Positions 26,173-35,354 of a stretch of DNA of 64,000 bases are shown one piece after another. Numbering within the stretch: the stretch's first letter is position 1; each line of letters starts with the position of its first letter. The notes beneath the pieces were generated by a model. It saw nothing but the letters and a program-made list of their open reading frames with translations. It was not told the DNA's origin and searched no databases. The translations under genes were made by a program, and so were the position numbers. Origin of the DNA: JAEUOS01 sp040382235 (GTDB lineage: Bacteria; Pseudomonadota; Gammaproteobacteria; Burkholderiales; JAEUOS01). The DNA is taken from contig JBEIFV010000001.1 of the NCBI GenBank assembly GCA_040382235.1, positions 54,161-118,160 of the forward strand, written 5' to 3'.

Positions 26173-26751
26173 ATGAAGACAGTGCAAATGACCGCCGCCG
26201 AAGTTCTTGCGCGCACCGCGCGTTTCGACAAGCTGCAAGCCATGTCGACCCTGAAGGACAATCCGGCCGTGCCCGAAGCGGCGCGCGACATATTCCTCGC
26301 CCGCAAGATCATGCCGATCGTGCTGGAGCAAACGCAGAACGCGTTCGGCAGTGTGGCCGCGATCTACGGCGCGGCCGGCCTCACCATGAACATCTCGGTC
26401 TGCCCACCGGGACAGGGCCCGGGCCTGCACGCGCATCACAAGACCTTCGAGACCTTCTTCGTACTCGAAGGCAAGTTTGAGTTTTCGGTGAATGACGACG
26501 GCGCCGAGAAGGTGATCCTCAACAAGTGGGACACGCTGTCGGTGCCGCCGGGCGTATGCCGCGGCTTTCGCAACATCGACAGCAAGGAAAGCACCCTGAT
26601 GACGGTGATCACCGGTGGCGTGCACGACCGCAATGACATCAGCCTGCCGCCATCGATCGGCGCGGCCATCGACGCGCATGGACCGGGCGTGTTGGATGAG
26701 GTCAAGAAGATCGGCTTGAGCTTCGACGCTGGTGTCGAGACCACGACCTGA
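26173..26751 (+). CDS. cupin-domain protein (second copy)
   Basis: A 192-residue cupin, paralogous to the protein at 18481-19071. Motif 1 (GLHAHHKTFETFFVLEGKFEF) has the two histidines, Glu and Gly expected for metal binding; motif 2 (LSVPPGVCRGFRNID) again lacks the usual histidine. GGGAGA lies just before the ATG. It is sandwiched between two paralogous serine hydrolases, 28 bases after one and 9 before the other, so it very probably works in the same pathway, perhaps as an isomerase or ring-opening enzyme. No dedicated function is known to me. Confidence 0.82.
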   Translation: MKTVQMTAAEVLARTARFDKLQAMSTLKDNPAVPEAARDIFLARKIMPIVLEQTQNAFGSVAAIYGAAGLTMNISVCPPGQGPGLHAHHKTFETFFVLEGKFEFSVNDDGAEKVILNKWDTLSVPPGVCRGFRNIDSKESTLMTVITGGVHDRNDISLPPSIGAAIDAHGPGVLDEVKKIGLSFDAGVETTT

Positions 26752-26760
26752 GGGCGCGCC

Positions 26761-27894
26761 ATGTTGACGCCGCTCGATGGCACCTGCGATTCCAGGTTCG
26801 CCGCGGTACGCGACGCCCTGCAACGCAACATGGAATCCGGCGAGGAAGTCGGCTGCGCGGTGTGCGTGACGATCAATGGAGAAACGGTGGTCGACCTGTG
26901 GGCCGGCCATCGCGACCGCGCGCGCACCCTGCCGTGGCAGCGCAACACCATCACCGACATGAAATCGGTCGGCAAGTCGGTATTCGCGCTGTGCGTGCTG
27001 CGCCTGGCAAACCAGGGGCGCATCGGGCTGGACCAGCCGGTGGCCCGCTACTGGCCCGCGTTCGGTGCCGCCGGCAAGGAGCGTATCACTGTGCGCACAC
27101 TGCTGGCGCACCTGGCCGGCCTGCCTTTCCCTGACGCGGCGCCCTTCGAATCGCTGTACCAGCCCGGCGTGGTCGCGGCGGCACTCGCCGCGCAGGCTCC
27201 TGAATGGGAGCCGGGAACGCAACCCTGCTATCACTCGTTCACCTACCCGCCGCTCTTGTCCGAACTGGTGCGCCAGGTCACCGGTAGCAGCGCGCACGAT
27301 TTCGAGCGCGACGAGATCGCCACACCGCTTGGCGCCGAGTACTGGCTCGGACTGGAAGACCCTCAATTCGAGTTGTGCGCCGAATACATTGAAACGCCCG
27401 GCACACCCAGCCTCGAAGGCATGAAGCGCAACCAGGCTTCCCCACTGTACCGGGCCTGGCGCGCGTTGCCGCGCGACGAGAACTACAACACGCCACAATG
27501 GCGTCGCTATGGTGGCCACGGCAACGCGCGCGGCATCGCCCGCATCTTCGCGGCGCTTGCCTGCGGCGGCACCCTCGACGGTTATGAAGTACTGGATGCC
27601 AACATGCTCGCCGAAGCCACCCGCGGCGAATGGGACGGCATGGAATTCATGACCAAGCGTCACTTCCGCATGGGCCTTGGGTTCATGCTGTCGTGCCCGC
27701 CCTTCCCGATGGGCGCCGACAAACACGATTGCCCGCGCAACTTCGGCCATCCCGGCATGGGCGGTGCGGTCGGATTCGCCGATCCGGACCGGCGCATGAG
27801 CTTCTCCTATTCACCCAACCGGATGTTGCCGGTCGCTGATGCCGGACCGTATGCCACCGCGTTGATCGACGCGGTCTATGCGTGTATCAAGTAA
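26761..27894 (+). CDS. class C beta-lactamase-fold serine hydrolase (second copy)
   Basis: A 377-residue serine hydrolase with the same layout as the 25026 copy: Ser69-Val-Gly-Lys72 in MKSVGKSVFA and Tyr157 in QPCYHSFTYPP. The HPG-containing segment is DCPRNFGHPGMGGAVGFADPDRR. Both proteins align through their full length, including the helical middle. It lies nine bases after the second cupin. Duplication with retained catalytic residues suggests two related substrates or chain lengths. It has no signal peptide. Confidence 0.9.
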   Translation: MLTPLDGTCDSRFAAVRDALQRNMESGEEVGCAVCVTINGETVVDLWAGHRDRARTLPWQRNTITDMKSVGKSVFALCVLRLANQGRIGLDQPVARYWPAFGAAGKERITVRTLLAHLAGLPFPDAAPFESLYQPGVVAAALAAQAPEWEPGTQPCYHSFTYPPLLSELVRQVTGSSAHDFERDEIATPLGAEYWLGLEDPQFELCAEYIETPGTPSLEGMKRNQASPLYRAWRALPRDENYNTPQWRRYGGHGNARGIARIFAALACGGTLDGYEVLDANMLAEATRGEWDGMEFMTKRHFRMGLGFMLSCPPFPMGADKHDCPRNFGHPGMGGAVGFADPDRRMSFSYSPNRMLPVADAGPYATALIDAVYACIK

Positions 27895-27912
27895 TCCGAA
27901 CACAAGGACATC

Positions 27913-28887
27913 ATGAAACCTGCACGCCGTATCACGCTTTCACTCTTGGCTTTGCTGGCAATCGCGCAGGGCGCGGCGCTGGCGCAGACCTGGCCTACCC
28001 GACCGCTGCGCATCATCACCCCCTTCGCCGCCGGCGGCGCCACCGACATCTATGCGCGCGGCGTAGCGCAACAGTTGCAGGTGGCGTTAGGCCAGCCGGT
28101 CGTGGTCGACAACCGCCCGGGCGGCAACTTCGCCATCGGCACCGAAGCAGCGGCCAAGGCCGAACCCGACGGCTACACGATCTTCACCGTCACCAGTTCG
28201 CACTCGGTGCTTGAGGCGCTCGGGGTGAACCGCGAGAAATACCAGCTGATGCGCGATTTCGTTCCGGTCGCCGCGCTCAACCAGACCACCTGCGTGCTGA
28301 TGATTCATCCGCAGGTGCCGGCCAACTCGGTGCGCGAGCTGATTGCCCTGTCCAAAGCCAAACCCAATTCGCTCAACTACGCCTCCACCGGCAACGGCGG
28401 CATTCTGCATCTGGCGGGTGAGCTGTTCAAATCCCTGAGCGGCGCGGATCTGACGCACGTGCCCTACAAGATCGGCAGCAACGCGCGCGTCGACTTGATC
28501 AGCGGCCGCGTACAGGTGATGTTCGATACCCTGACCGACGCCGCCGCCAATGTGCGCGCCGGCAAGCTGCGGGCGCTCGCCACCTGCGGCGCCAAGCGCT
28601 CAGCGATATTCCCCGACCTGCCGACCATCGCGGAGGCCGGCGTACCTGGCTATGAATTGCCGGTTTTGATCGGCATCATGGCGCCCAAGGGTACGCCGCG
28701 CGTAGCGGTGGATCGACTGAATCAGGAGATCAGCCGGATTGTCATGCAGCCGGAACTGCGCGAGACCTGGTCGAAAATGGGCGCGGAATCGACTGTGATG
28801 TCGGCCGATGAGCTCGGGCGCGCACTCAATGGTGAGATCGACAAGTGGGGACGCTTGATCAAGTTGGCGAAGATCACGGCTGATTGA
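27913..28887 (+). CDS. Bug/TctC-type tripartite tricarboxylate transporter binding protein
   Basis: A 324-residue periplasmic binding protein. The signal peptide (residues 1-24, ending LAQ) is followed by WPTRPLRIITPFAAGGATDIYAR, VVVDNRPGGNFAIGTEAAAKAEPDGYTIF and the family's central stretch (PVAALNQTTCVLMIHPQVPANSVRELIALSKAKP). AAGGA (27904-27908) sets the ATG. It ends the hydrolase-cupin-hydrolase gene series 18 bases after the last hydrolase, and is likely cotranscribed. It would give the island a second acid-uptake component next to its TRAP system. Confidence 0.92.
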   Translation: MKPARRITLSLLALLAIAQGAALAQTWPTRPLRIITPFAAGGATDIYARGVAQQLQVALGQPVVVDNRPGGNFAIGTEAAAKAEPDGYTIFTVTSSHSVLEALGVNREKYQLMRDFVPVAALNQTTCVLMIHPQVPANSVRELIALSKAKPNSLNYASTGNGGILHLAGELFKSLSGADLTHVPYKIGSNARVDLISGRVQVMFDTLTDAAANVRAGKLRALATCGAKRSAIFPDLPTIAEAGVPGYELPVLIGIMAPKGTPRVAVDRLNQEISRIVMQPELRETWSKMGAESTVMSADELGRALNGEIDKWGRLIKLAKITAD

Positions 28888-28962
28888 GCCGAAACGCTAC
28901 AGCGACGCAAGTCAGGAACGGCCAGAGCCGTCGCCGGATTTCTTCATGCCGTCAAGTGGCTA

Positions 28963-30105
28963 TCAATAGGGGTTGAGGATCACGTCGCGCGAAATCTCGC
29001 CGACATTCTTCACCCCGCACAGCGCCATCGAGGTATCCAACTCCTTCTGGATGATCTCAAGCGCGGTGGTCACCCCGGCCTCGCCCATCGCGCCCAGGCC
29101 GAAGTTGAAGGCGCGCCCGATCAGTGTGCCCTTCGCCCCCAGCGCCAGCGCCTTCAGCATGTCCTGCCCGGAGCGGATGCCGCCGTCCATCCAGACTTCG
29201 ATCTTGTCGCCCACCGCATCGACAATCGGCGGCAGGGCCTTGATGGAGGATTGCGCGCCGTCGAGCTGGCGCCCGCCGTGGTTGCTCACCACGATGGCGT
29301 CGGCCCCGCTTTGCACCGCGAGCTTCGCATCCTCGACATCCTGGATGCCTTTCAAGATCAGCTTGCCGCCCCAGGCGTTTTTCACCCACTCGACGTCCTT
29401 CCAGTTGAGCGTGGGGTCGAACTGGCTGGCGGTCCATTTGGAAAGCGAGACGATGCCCTCGGCCCCTTTCACGTGGCCCACGATGTTGCCGAACACCTTG
29501 CGTTTGGCGCCCAGCATGCGCAAGGCCCAAGCCGGCTTGGTCATGATGTCGACCACGTTGGAGAGCATGATCTTGGGCGGCACGCTCATGCCGTTTTTCA
29601 GGTCCTTGTGGCGCTGCCCGATGATCTGCAGGTCCAGCGTCAGCACCAGTGCCGAGCATTTCGCCGCGCGGGCGCGATCGATCAGGCGCTTGATGTACTC
29701 GCGATCGCGCATCACGTAGAGCTGGAACCAGAAGGGCTTGGTGGTGGCCTCGGCCACATCCTCGATCGAGTTGATGCTCATGGTCGAGAGCGTGAACGGC
29801 ACGCCGAACTTCTCGGCGGCGCGTGCCGCCAGGATCTCGCCGTCGGCCCACTGCATGCCGGTCAGGCCTACCGGGGCGAGCGCCGTCGGCAGGGTGACCG
29901 GCAGGCCGATCATGGTGCTGGCGGTGGAGCGCGCCTCGACATTGATGGCGACGCGCTGCCGCAGCTTGAGCGCGGCCAGGTCGGCGCTGTTGGCGCGATA
30001 GGTGCCCTCGGTATAGCTGCCAGCATCCACATAGTCGTAGAACGCCTTGGGCGTGTTCTTCTGGTGCAGCAGGCGCAGATCTTCGATACAGGTGATGACG
30101 GGCAT
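28963..30105 (-). CDS. FMN-dependent alpha-hydroxy-acid dehydrogenase (LldD/glycolate oxidase family)
   Basis: A 380-residue FMN protein oxidising L-2-hydroxy acids such as lactate to 2-oxo acids. It has the conserved YVDAGSYTEGTYRANS start, the LAPVGLTGMQWADGE region, and the active site SNHGGRQLDGAQSS with His276, the catalytic base. EVWMDGGIRSGQDMLKALALGAKGTLIGR is the FMN-phosphate site. Length matches the family (about 380). The precise substrate (lactate, mandelate, other) cannot be read. It is transcribed alone, convergent with the preceding Bug gene. Confidence 0.92.
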   Translation of the reverse strand: MPVITCIEDLRLLHQKNTPKAFYDYVDAGSYTEGTYRANSADLAALKLRQRVAINVEARSTASTMIGLPVTLPTALAPVGLTGMQWADGEILAARAAEKFGVPFTLSTMSINSIEDVAEATTKPFWFQLYVMRDREYIKRLIDRARAAKCSALVLTLDLQIIGQRHKDLKNGMSVPPKIMLSNVVDIMTKPAWALRMLGAKRKVFGNIVGHVKGAEGIVSLSKWTASQFDPTLNWKDVEWVKNAWGGKLILKGIQDVEDAKLAVQSGADAIVVSNHGGRQLDGAQSSIKALPPIVDAVGDKIEVWMDGGIRSGQDMLKALALGAKGTLIGRAFNFGLGAMGEAGVTTALEIIQKELDTSMALCGVKNVGEISRDVILNPY

Positions 30106-30228
30106 GAAGCTTCCTTGTTGGTCTGGACGACCGATTGATCAAAACCGCAATCCTAAGGCATGCAGGGTGTGATGCGGCTCGGCCACCTGATGGAACACCA
30201 CAAACCGTGACGGAAACGAAAGGCCCGC

Positions 30229-30684
30229 TCAGTGCGGCCCGCCCCGGCCCGGCGGCGCTACATTGGTCAGCAGCCAGAACATGCCCAGGCGCGCGGCCGC
30301 GGTGAGAAAGTCCTCGAAAGCCACCGGCTTGCGCACGTAGGCGTTGACGCCCAGCGCATAGCTGTTGATCACATCCTCATCCTCGATCGAGGTGGAAAGG
30401 ATCACCACCGGCAACAGGCGGGTGCGTTCCTCCGCACGTACGCGCCGCAACACATCGAGTCCGGAAACCTTGGGCAAATTGAGATCGAGGATCATCAACA
30501 CGGGTAGAGGTGCATCAGGCGCGGCGAAGATGCCGCTGCCAAACAGATGGTCGAGCGCGATGGCGCCATCCTCCGCCACCACCACGGGTTTGAGCAGGTG
30601 CGAGCGCTTGAAAGCCAGGAGTGTCAGTTCGGCGTCGTCTTCGTTGTCTTCCACCAACAATATGCTGCCTTGCGTCACGCTCAT
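30229..30684 (-). CDS. single-domain response regulator
   Basis: A 151-residue CheY-like receiver domain without an output domain. Acidic residues are ILLVEDNEDDAEL; the phosphoacceptor is Asp67 in LMILDLNLPKVSG; the switch threonine is in VVILSTSIEDEDV; and the lysine is in YVRKPVAFEDF. The Rcp1-like type usually partners phytochrome-like kinases. Its start codon overlaps the kinase stop by four bases, so the two are translated together and form a two-component pair. It probably acts by protein-protein contact, since it has no DNA-binding part. Confidence 0.92.
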   Translation of the reverse strand: MSVTQGSILLVEDNEDDAELTLLAFKRSHLLKPVVVAEDGAIALDHLFGSGIFAAPDAPLPVLMILDLNLPKVSGLDVLRRVRAEERTRLLPVVILSTSIEDEDVINSYALGVNAYVRKPVAFEDFLTAAARLGMFWLLTNVAPPGRGGPH

Positions 30685-33071
30685 GCCTGCTCCCGAGGTA
30701 AGACCACATGGAATGTCGCACCCTTGCCTAGCGCGCCTTCGGCCTTCACCTGGCCGCCGTGGCGTTCCACGATGCGCGCCACGGTCGCCAGGCCGATGCC
30801 GGTGCCTTCGAACTCCGCAGCCCCGTGCAGGCGCTGGAAGGCGCGAAACAGTTTGGCGGCGTATGCCATGTCGAAACCAACACCATTGTCGCGCACAAAG
30901 AACTCGACTCCGCCGCCGGCTTGTGGCGTTGCACCGAATTCGATCAGCGGCGCGTCGGCGTTGCGCGTGTATTTCCAGGCGTTGCCCAGCAGATTGTCCA
31001 TGACGATGCGCATCAGGCCGGGATCGCCGCTGACGCTGACCCCTGTCTGCAGACGCAAGGTGACCTTGCGCTCCGGCATCTGGCGTTGCAAATCGGCCAA
31101 AACTTCCTGGGCCATGGCTGACAAGTCGACCGGCAGGCGCACAAGCGGCGTGCGCGTCACGCGCGAAAGCTTGAGCAGGTCGTCGATCAGGTTGCCCATG
31201 CGCTGGATGCCGCGCCGCACCCGTTGCAGGTAGTCCATGCCCTGGCTGCCCAGCGCGGCGCTATGCTGTTCGAGCAGCAGTTGACTGAAGCCATCGATCC
31301 CGCGCAAAGGCGCGCGAAGGTCATGCGAGACCGAATAGGCGAAGGCCTCGCGTTCGCGGTTGGCGGCCGACATTTCCGCGGTGCGTGCCGCCACCCTGCG
31401 CTCCAGATCCGCGTTCAGGCGCTTAAGCTCCCCTTCCTTGCTCACCAGCTCGGTGATGTCGGCGTCGCGGTAAAACAAATGCGTCACCCGGCCTTCGCCG
31501 TCGGTGATCGGCACCATCAGGGCGTCACGCTGCTGCGCAGCCGCGGGGGCCTCGATGCTGGAGCGGTAACGCACCACTTCGCCGGTGGCCGCCACTCGCC
31601 TGAACGGGGCCAGCCTGCGCTCAAGTTCTGCCGGCGCCAGGCCCGCGGCCTCACGCAGAAAATCCGCGATCGGCCGGCCGACCCAGTCGCCGATGCGCAC
31701 CCCGGCAAACTGCCTTTCGTAAAAATCCCGCAGCGCCGGGTTGAACTGCTCGATGATCAACTGCTCGCCATCGACCCGGTATATCGCCATCAGGTCGGTG
31801 GTGTTCGCCATGGCGGAGCCGAAGCGCTGCTGCAGACCACGCACCTGTTCACCTGCCGCTTCAAGCGCCGTCACGTCCATCGCCACCCCGTAGCAGCCAA
31901 CAATGCTGCCAGCCGCATCGCGATGCGGCACCACGGTGACGTCCAGAACCCGCGCACTGGCGCCGGGAATGCTTTGGATGCTGCGATAGCTGCTCGCGCT
32001 ACCCTGCAATGCGGCATCGAAATGCGCCTTGCTGATGGCATAGTCCGGCTGATCAACGATGTCGCGCAGATGACAGCCGATCAGCCCGGACGCCGGGCGC
32101 CTGAATGACTGCTCAAAGGCCCAATTGACATACAGCAGCCGCAGATGGACGTCGATGTGCCCGATCGACACCGGAATGCTTTCCATCAGTTGCCGCAATT
32201 CGGCTTCACTGTCCTTGAGAGCGCGTTCGGCCTCGATTTGTTCGGTGACGCCGTGGCCGATGCCGTGGTAGCCGATAAAGCGTCCGTCGGCATCTTGCAG
32301 CGGCCGGCCGGAGAGGCGCGCCCAGCTCACTTGGCCGGCACAGTTGCGGCGTGCCAGCAGCAGGTCGCGAAACTCGAGACGATGATCCAGCAGAACCCGA
32401 TGCGCCACCCAGTCGGCTTCGGTCATGTTGAGATAGCCGATTTCCCAATGGGTCTTGCCGATATCGTCATGACCTGGCAGCGGATTCGCATCCAGATTCG
32501 CGCCTTCGCGCACGGTGATGCGATGATGCTCGTCCTGCACCCAATACCAGTCGGAAGAAAGATCAAGCAGCGCGCGCAGGCGGCGCTCACTTTCGCGTAG
32601 CGCGCCCGCCGCGTTCTTCTGCTCGGTGATGTCGCGGCCGATGCCACGGTAGCCGACGAAGGCGCCATCGGCCGCGAGAATCGGCTTGCCGCTGACCGAA
32701 AGCCAGCGCAGCAGACCGTTTTCGTTGATGTACTGGTACTGGAAATCACGAAAGATCTCGTGCCGCGCCAGTGCCGCGCGATGTGCCCGCCATTGCTCCT
32801 CGCTTACACCGAGTATTCCAAGCTGCCAGCGACATTTGCCGACCGTGGTACTGGCATTGAGGCCGGTGCGTGCATGCATCTCGCCCCACAGGGCGGTGAA
32901 GCGGAACTCCGCATCCTGCTCCCAGAACCAGTCGGACGAAAGCAGGGCGAGATCGCGAAAACACTCCTCGCTGCTCGGATTGGTGGGCACTGTGGCTTGG
33001 CCTGTCCAGAAAGTCGGGCTGTCCGTCGCTAGATTGGCTAGATTGCGGCGTCGCTCGGTTCGATTGTGCAT
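30681..33071 (-). CDS. cytoplasmic multi-PAS sensor histidine kinase
   Basis: A 796-residue kinase with no membrane segment. Four PAS/PAC repeats are recognisable at about residues 40-155 (ending RDITEQKNA), 165-285, 295-410 and 415-540, then a coiled coil (SKEGELKRLNADLERRVAARTAEM). The phosphoacceptor is His583 in YSVSHDLRAPLRGIDGF, and the ATPase domain has the N box (DNLLGNAWKYTRN), G1 (RDNGVGFDMAYAAKLF) and G2 (GTGIGLATVARIVERHGG). The LRAPLRG form of the H box is typical of phytochrome-type kinases paired with Rcp1-like regulators. The signal sensed is unknown. ATG 33071 is used; a TTG lies directly before it. Confidence 0.92.
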   Translation of the reverse strand: MHNRTERRRNLANLATDSPTFWTGQATVPTNPSSEECFRDLALLSSDWFWEQDAEFRFTALWGEMHARTGLNASTTVGKCRWQLGILGVSEEQWRAHRAALARHEIFRDFQYQYINENGLLRWLSVSGKPILAADGAFVGYRGIGRDITEQKNAAGALRESERRLRALLDLSSDWYWVQDEHHRITVREGANLDANPLPGHDDIGKTHWEIGYLNMTEADWVAHRVLLDHRLEFRDLLLARRNCAGQVSWARLSGRPLQDADGRFIGYHGIGHGVTEQIEAERALKDSEAELRQLMESIPVSIGHIDVHLRLLYVNWAFEQSFRRPASGLIGCHLRDIVDQPDYAISKAHFDAALQGSASSYRSIQSIPGASARVLDVTVVPHRDAAGSIVGCYGVAMDVTALEAAGEQVRGLQQRFGSAMANTTDLMAIYRVDGEQLIIEQFNPALRDFYERQFAGVRIGDWVGRPIADFLREAAGLAPAELERRLAPFRRVAATGEVVRYRSSIEAPAAAQQRDALMVPITDGEGRVTHLFYRDADITELVSKEGELKRLNADLERRVAARTAEMSAANREREAFAYSVSHDLRAPLRGIDGFSQLLLEQHSAALGSQGMDYLQRVRRGIQRMGNLIDDLLKLSRVTRTPLVRLPVDLSAMAQEVLADLQRQMPERKVTLRLQTGVSVSGDPGLMRIVMDNLLGNAWKYTRNADAPLIEFGATPQAGGGVEFFVRDNGVGFDMAYAAKLFRAFQRLHGAAEFEGTGIGLATVARIVERHGGQVKAEGALGKGATFHVVLPREQA

Positions 33072-33300
33072 CAAGTTGCGCAGGCTGTCGCTTCACGGTC
33101 ACACAGACGCGCCGCCGCGCCGGTTCACGCACGCAAGTGCGGAATTGTAATGCGCCGTCCTTGGCGCATTAAAATCCATTGCCTCCGAGATGACGCACTG
33201 CCCGCATCGCGAAAACAAGCCGATTGCGGAGTGAGGCGTCGCCTCCCGCCAAAGGTTTTTCGAACGATCGCGCGCGCAGGACACAACCACGGCAGCCCCA

Positions 33301-34956
33301 ATGACGTCGCTTTCAATTCCTGCGCGGGCCCACCGCACGAGCCTCTTCAAGGCACTGGCCGCGCTATTCGTGCTCAACGCTTTCCTGAGCATGACCAACT
33401 GGTGGCCGACCCCGTTTGTCAAGCTGGATGCGCGCCTGGCGCCTGAATTCGTCCTGCTCTGGATCGCGATCCTGCTTCTGGTGTGGCGCCTGGAAACCCT
33501 GTCGCGCGCACTGGTAGCCACCCTCACTTGCGCTTACATGCTGCTGGTCATCGGGCGCTATTTCGACACCACTGCGCCGGCCTTGTTCGGACGCAATATC
33601 AACCTGTATTGGGACGCGCTGCAGATTCCGCGCGTGCTGTGGGTCACGCTCAAAAGCTATCCGCTGTGGATCGCAATACTGGTGCCGGCCGCCTTGCTGG
33701 CGCTGCTGTGGCTGATTTTCCGCACATTGCGCAGCGCCATCGCGGTGGCCGCGCGTGAAGCGGCGCCACGGGCACTCAAGAGCCGCTGGGCGCTGGCGCT
33801 CACCGGCGCGGCCTTCGTCCTTGTCACGGCCAATTTTTTTGGCGTGCGGGCAACCTGGCCGCTGGTGTCGCGCCCGGTTCTGCCGACCTACGCGCGGCAG
33901 GCGAATTTGCTGGCCACCGCGCTCAGCGAGGCCGGTCTGAACAAGGCCCTGCCGCCCGCGCCTGCCTTGGTATCCGATCTGGGTGCGCTGCGCGGCGCGG
34001 ACGTAAATCTGTTTTTCCTGGAGTCTTATGGAATTGTGGCATTCAACAACCAAGAAGCCTACGCGCAACTGAAGGTGGCACGGGACGCCCTGGCCGTGCA
34101 GATCGCCGCCAGCGGCCAGCAGGTGGTGTCCGCCTATGTGCGCTCCACCACTTTTGGTGGCGGATCCGAATTGGCCCATGTCTCGCTGCTCTCGGGCGTT
34201 GACACCAGCGACCCTTCACGCCATGACTTGCTGATCACCACCAAGCGGCCGACGCTCCTGCATTTGTTTCGCGAGCGCGGCTACGAGACCCACGGGTTCT
34301 ACCCGGCGCTGACCTGGGATTGGCCGGAGAAATCGTTTTACGGCTTCGAAAAATTCACCGACGCGCGCGACTTGGGCTACCAGGGGCCGAAACTGGGTTA
34401 CTGGTCCGTGCCTGACCAGATCGCGCTCGCCCTGTATCAGAAGCTCCATCCAATCACCGACCAGAGCCGCAAGCGCCTCACCTTCTTCTCATCAATCACC
34501 AGCCACATGCCGTTTCACCCGGTGCCGCCTTACCTGCGGGACTGGCAGCAGGCGCTTTCCGCAACACCGTTCGACGCTGCGCAGCTGGCGGGCGTGGCGG
34601 CGCAAAAAGTGGACTGGTTCAACATGTTTCCCGGCTATGTGGCGATGCTCGACTACAACTACAGGTGGCTGGCGGGTTTCCTGGCGCAACCAAGGGCGCG
34701 CGCCAGCTTCACCATCGTGCTGGGCGACCACCAGCCCGCGGCCAACGTGACCGGCGAGGGCGCAAGCTGGGATGTCCCGGTGCATATCATCAGCTCAAAC
34801 CATGATTTGTTGCAGCGCTTTGTCGCACAAGGCTTCAAGCCTGGCCTGGAGCCTTCCGTGCCGCGCATCGGCGCAATGTTCGATCTGACGCGCATGCTGC
34901 TTCAGGCATTCGACTCGGCGGGCGCCCCTTCCGCGCCGGCGCCGCATCGACCATGA
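33301..34956 (+). CDS. membrane-anchored sulfatase-fold transferase (OpgB/LTA-synthase-like)
   Basis: A 551-residue protein. Five N-terminal membrane helices (to about residue 185) carry a periplasmic alkaline-phosphatase-superfamily domain. The metal and nucleophile regions are FLESYGIV, RSTTFGGGSELAHVSLLSG, SITSHMPFHPVPPYL and VLGDHQPAANV. Relatives transfer phosphoglycerol or phosphoethanolamine from phospholipid to a periplasmic glucan or lipid A. Because it adjoins GH17 and glucan-synthase genes, an OpgB-like role decorating a beta-glucan is the best guess; a lipid A transferase is the alternative. The stop overlaps the next start. Confidence 0.8.
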   Translation: MTSLSIPARAHRTSLFKALAALFVLNAFLSMTNWWPTPFVKLDARLAPEFVLLWIAILLLVWRLETLSRALVATLTCAYMLLVIGRYFDTTAPALFGRNINLYWDALQIPRVLWVTLKSYPLWIAILVPAALLALLWLIFRTLRSAIAVAAREAAPRALKSRWALALTGAAFVLVTANFFGVRATWPLVSRPVLPTYARQANLLATALSEAGLNKALPPAPALVSDLGALRGADVNLFFLESYGIVAFNNQEAYAQLKVARDALAVQIAASGQQVVSAYVRSTTFGGGSELAHVSLLSGVDTSDPSRHDLLITTKRPTLLHLFRERGYETHGFYPALTWDWPEKSFYGFEKFTDARDLGYQGPKLGYWSVPDQIALALYQKLHPITDQSRKRLTFFSSITSHMPFHPVPPYLRDWQQALSATPFDAAQLAGVAAQKVDWFNMFPGYVAMLDYNYRWLAGFLAQPRARASFTIVLGDHQPAANVTGEGASWDVPVHIISSNHDLLQRFVAQGFKPGLEPSVPRIGAMFDLTRMLLQAFDSAGAPSAPAPHRP

Positions 34957-35354
34957 GGGCCTGGCGCACCTGGCTGGCGCTCTTTTTGACCTGCGCCGCG
35001 GCCATCGGCTTGGCGGCAGCGGCGCGCCATTGGCTGATCGAGCCTGTCACCTTGAGCCAGCGCTGCGACGCCGGCACCGCCGACGCCTGGTGCTCCGTAC
35101 GCTGGTGGATCATTCAGGCCTTTGTACAGCAGCGTATCGGCTGGTTCGCCCTGACCCTGGCATTGCTCGCCAGCATCGGCGGCCGACGCGGCGTGGCCGC
35201 AGTGGCGTTGTTTGCAGCATGTGCAGGCCTGGTGCTTTACAGCACCGAGCTGTGCGCCCCGGCGGCGCTGCTCGCGTTGTTGGTATTCGCGCGGCGGCGG
35301 CCGGCGACGCTTGCCGCCAGCAGCAGCAACAGCGTGCAAAACGCCAGCGCCTGA
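34953..35354 (+). CDS. small membrane protein, unknown function
   Basis: A 133-residue protein with three predicted membrane helices (residues about 5-25, 60-80 and 85-115), and a central segment (SQRCDAGTADAWCSVRWWIIQAF) with two cysteines. I do not recognise a family. Its ATG overlaps the stop of the sulfatase-like transferase (ATGA), so they are coupled and it probably assists that enzyme. Its last 118 bases overlap, on the opposite strand, the end of the GH17 gene's membrane domain; both frames look protein-like there. Confidence 0.65.
   Translation: MRAWRTWLALFLTCAAAIGLAAAARHWLIEPVTLSQRCDAGTADAWCSVRWWIIQAFVQQRIGWFALTLALLASIGGRRGVAAVALFAACAGLVLYSTELCAPAALLALLVFARRRPATLAASSSNSVQNASA

Noticed and set aside
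26137..27750. 537-codon minus-strand frame opposite the cupin and serine hydrolases
   Set aside because: Shadow of three well-supported genes; composition is typical of antisense GC-rich frames.
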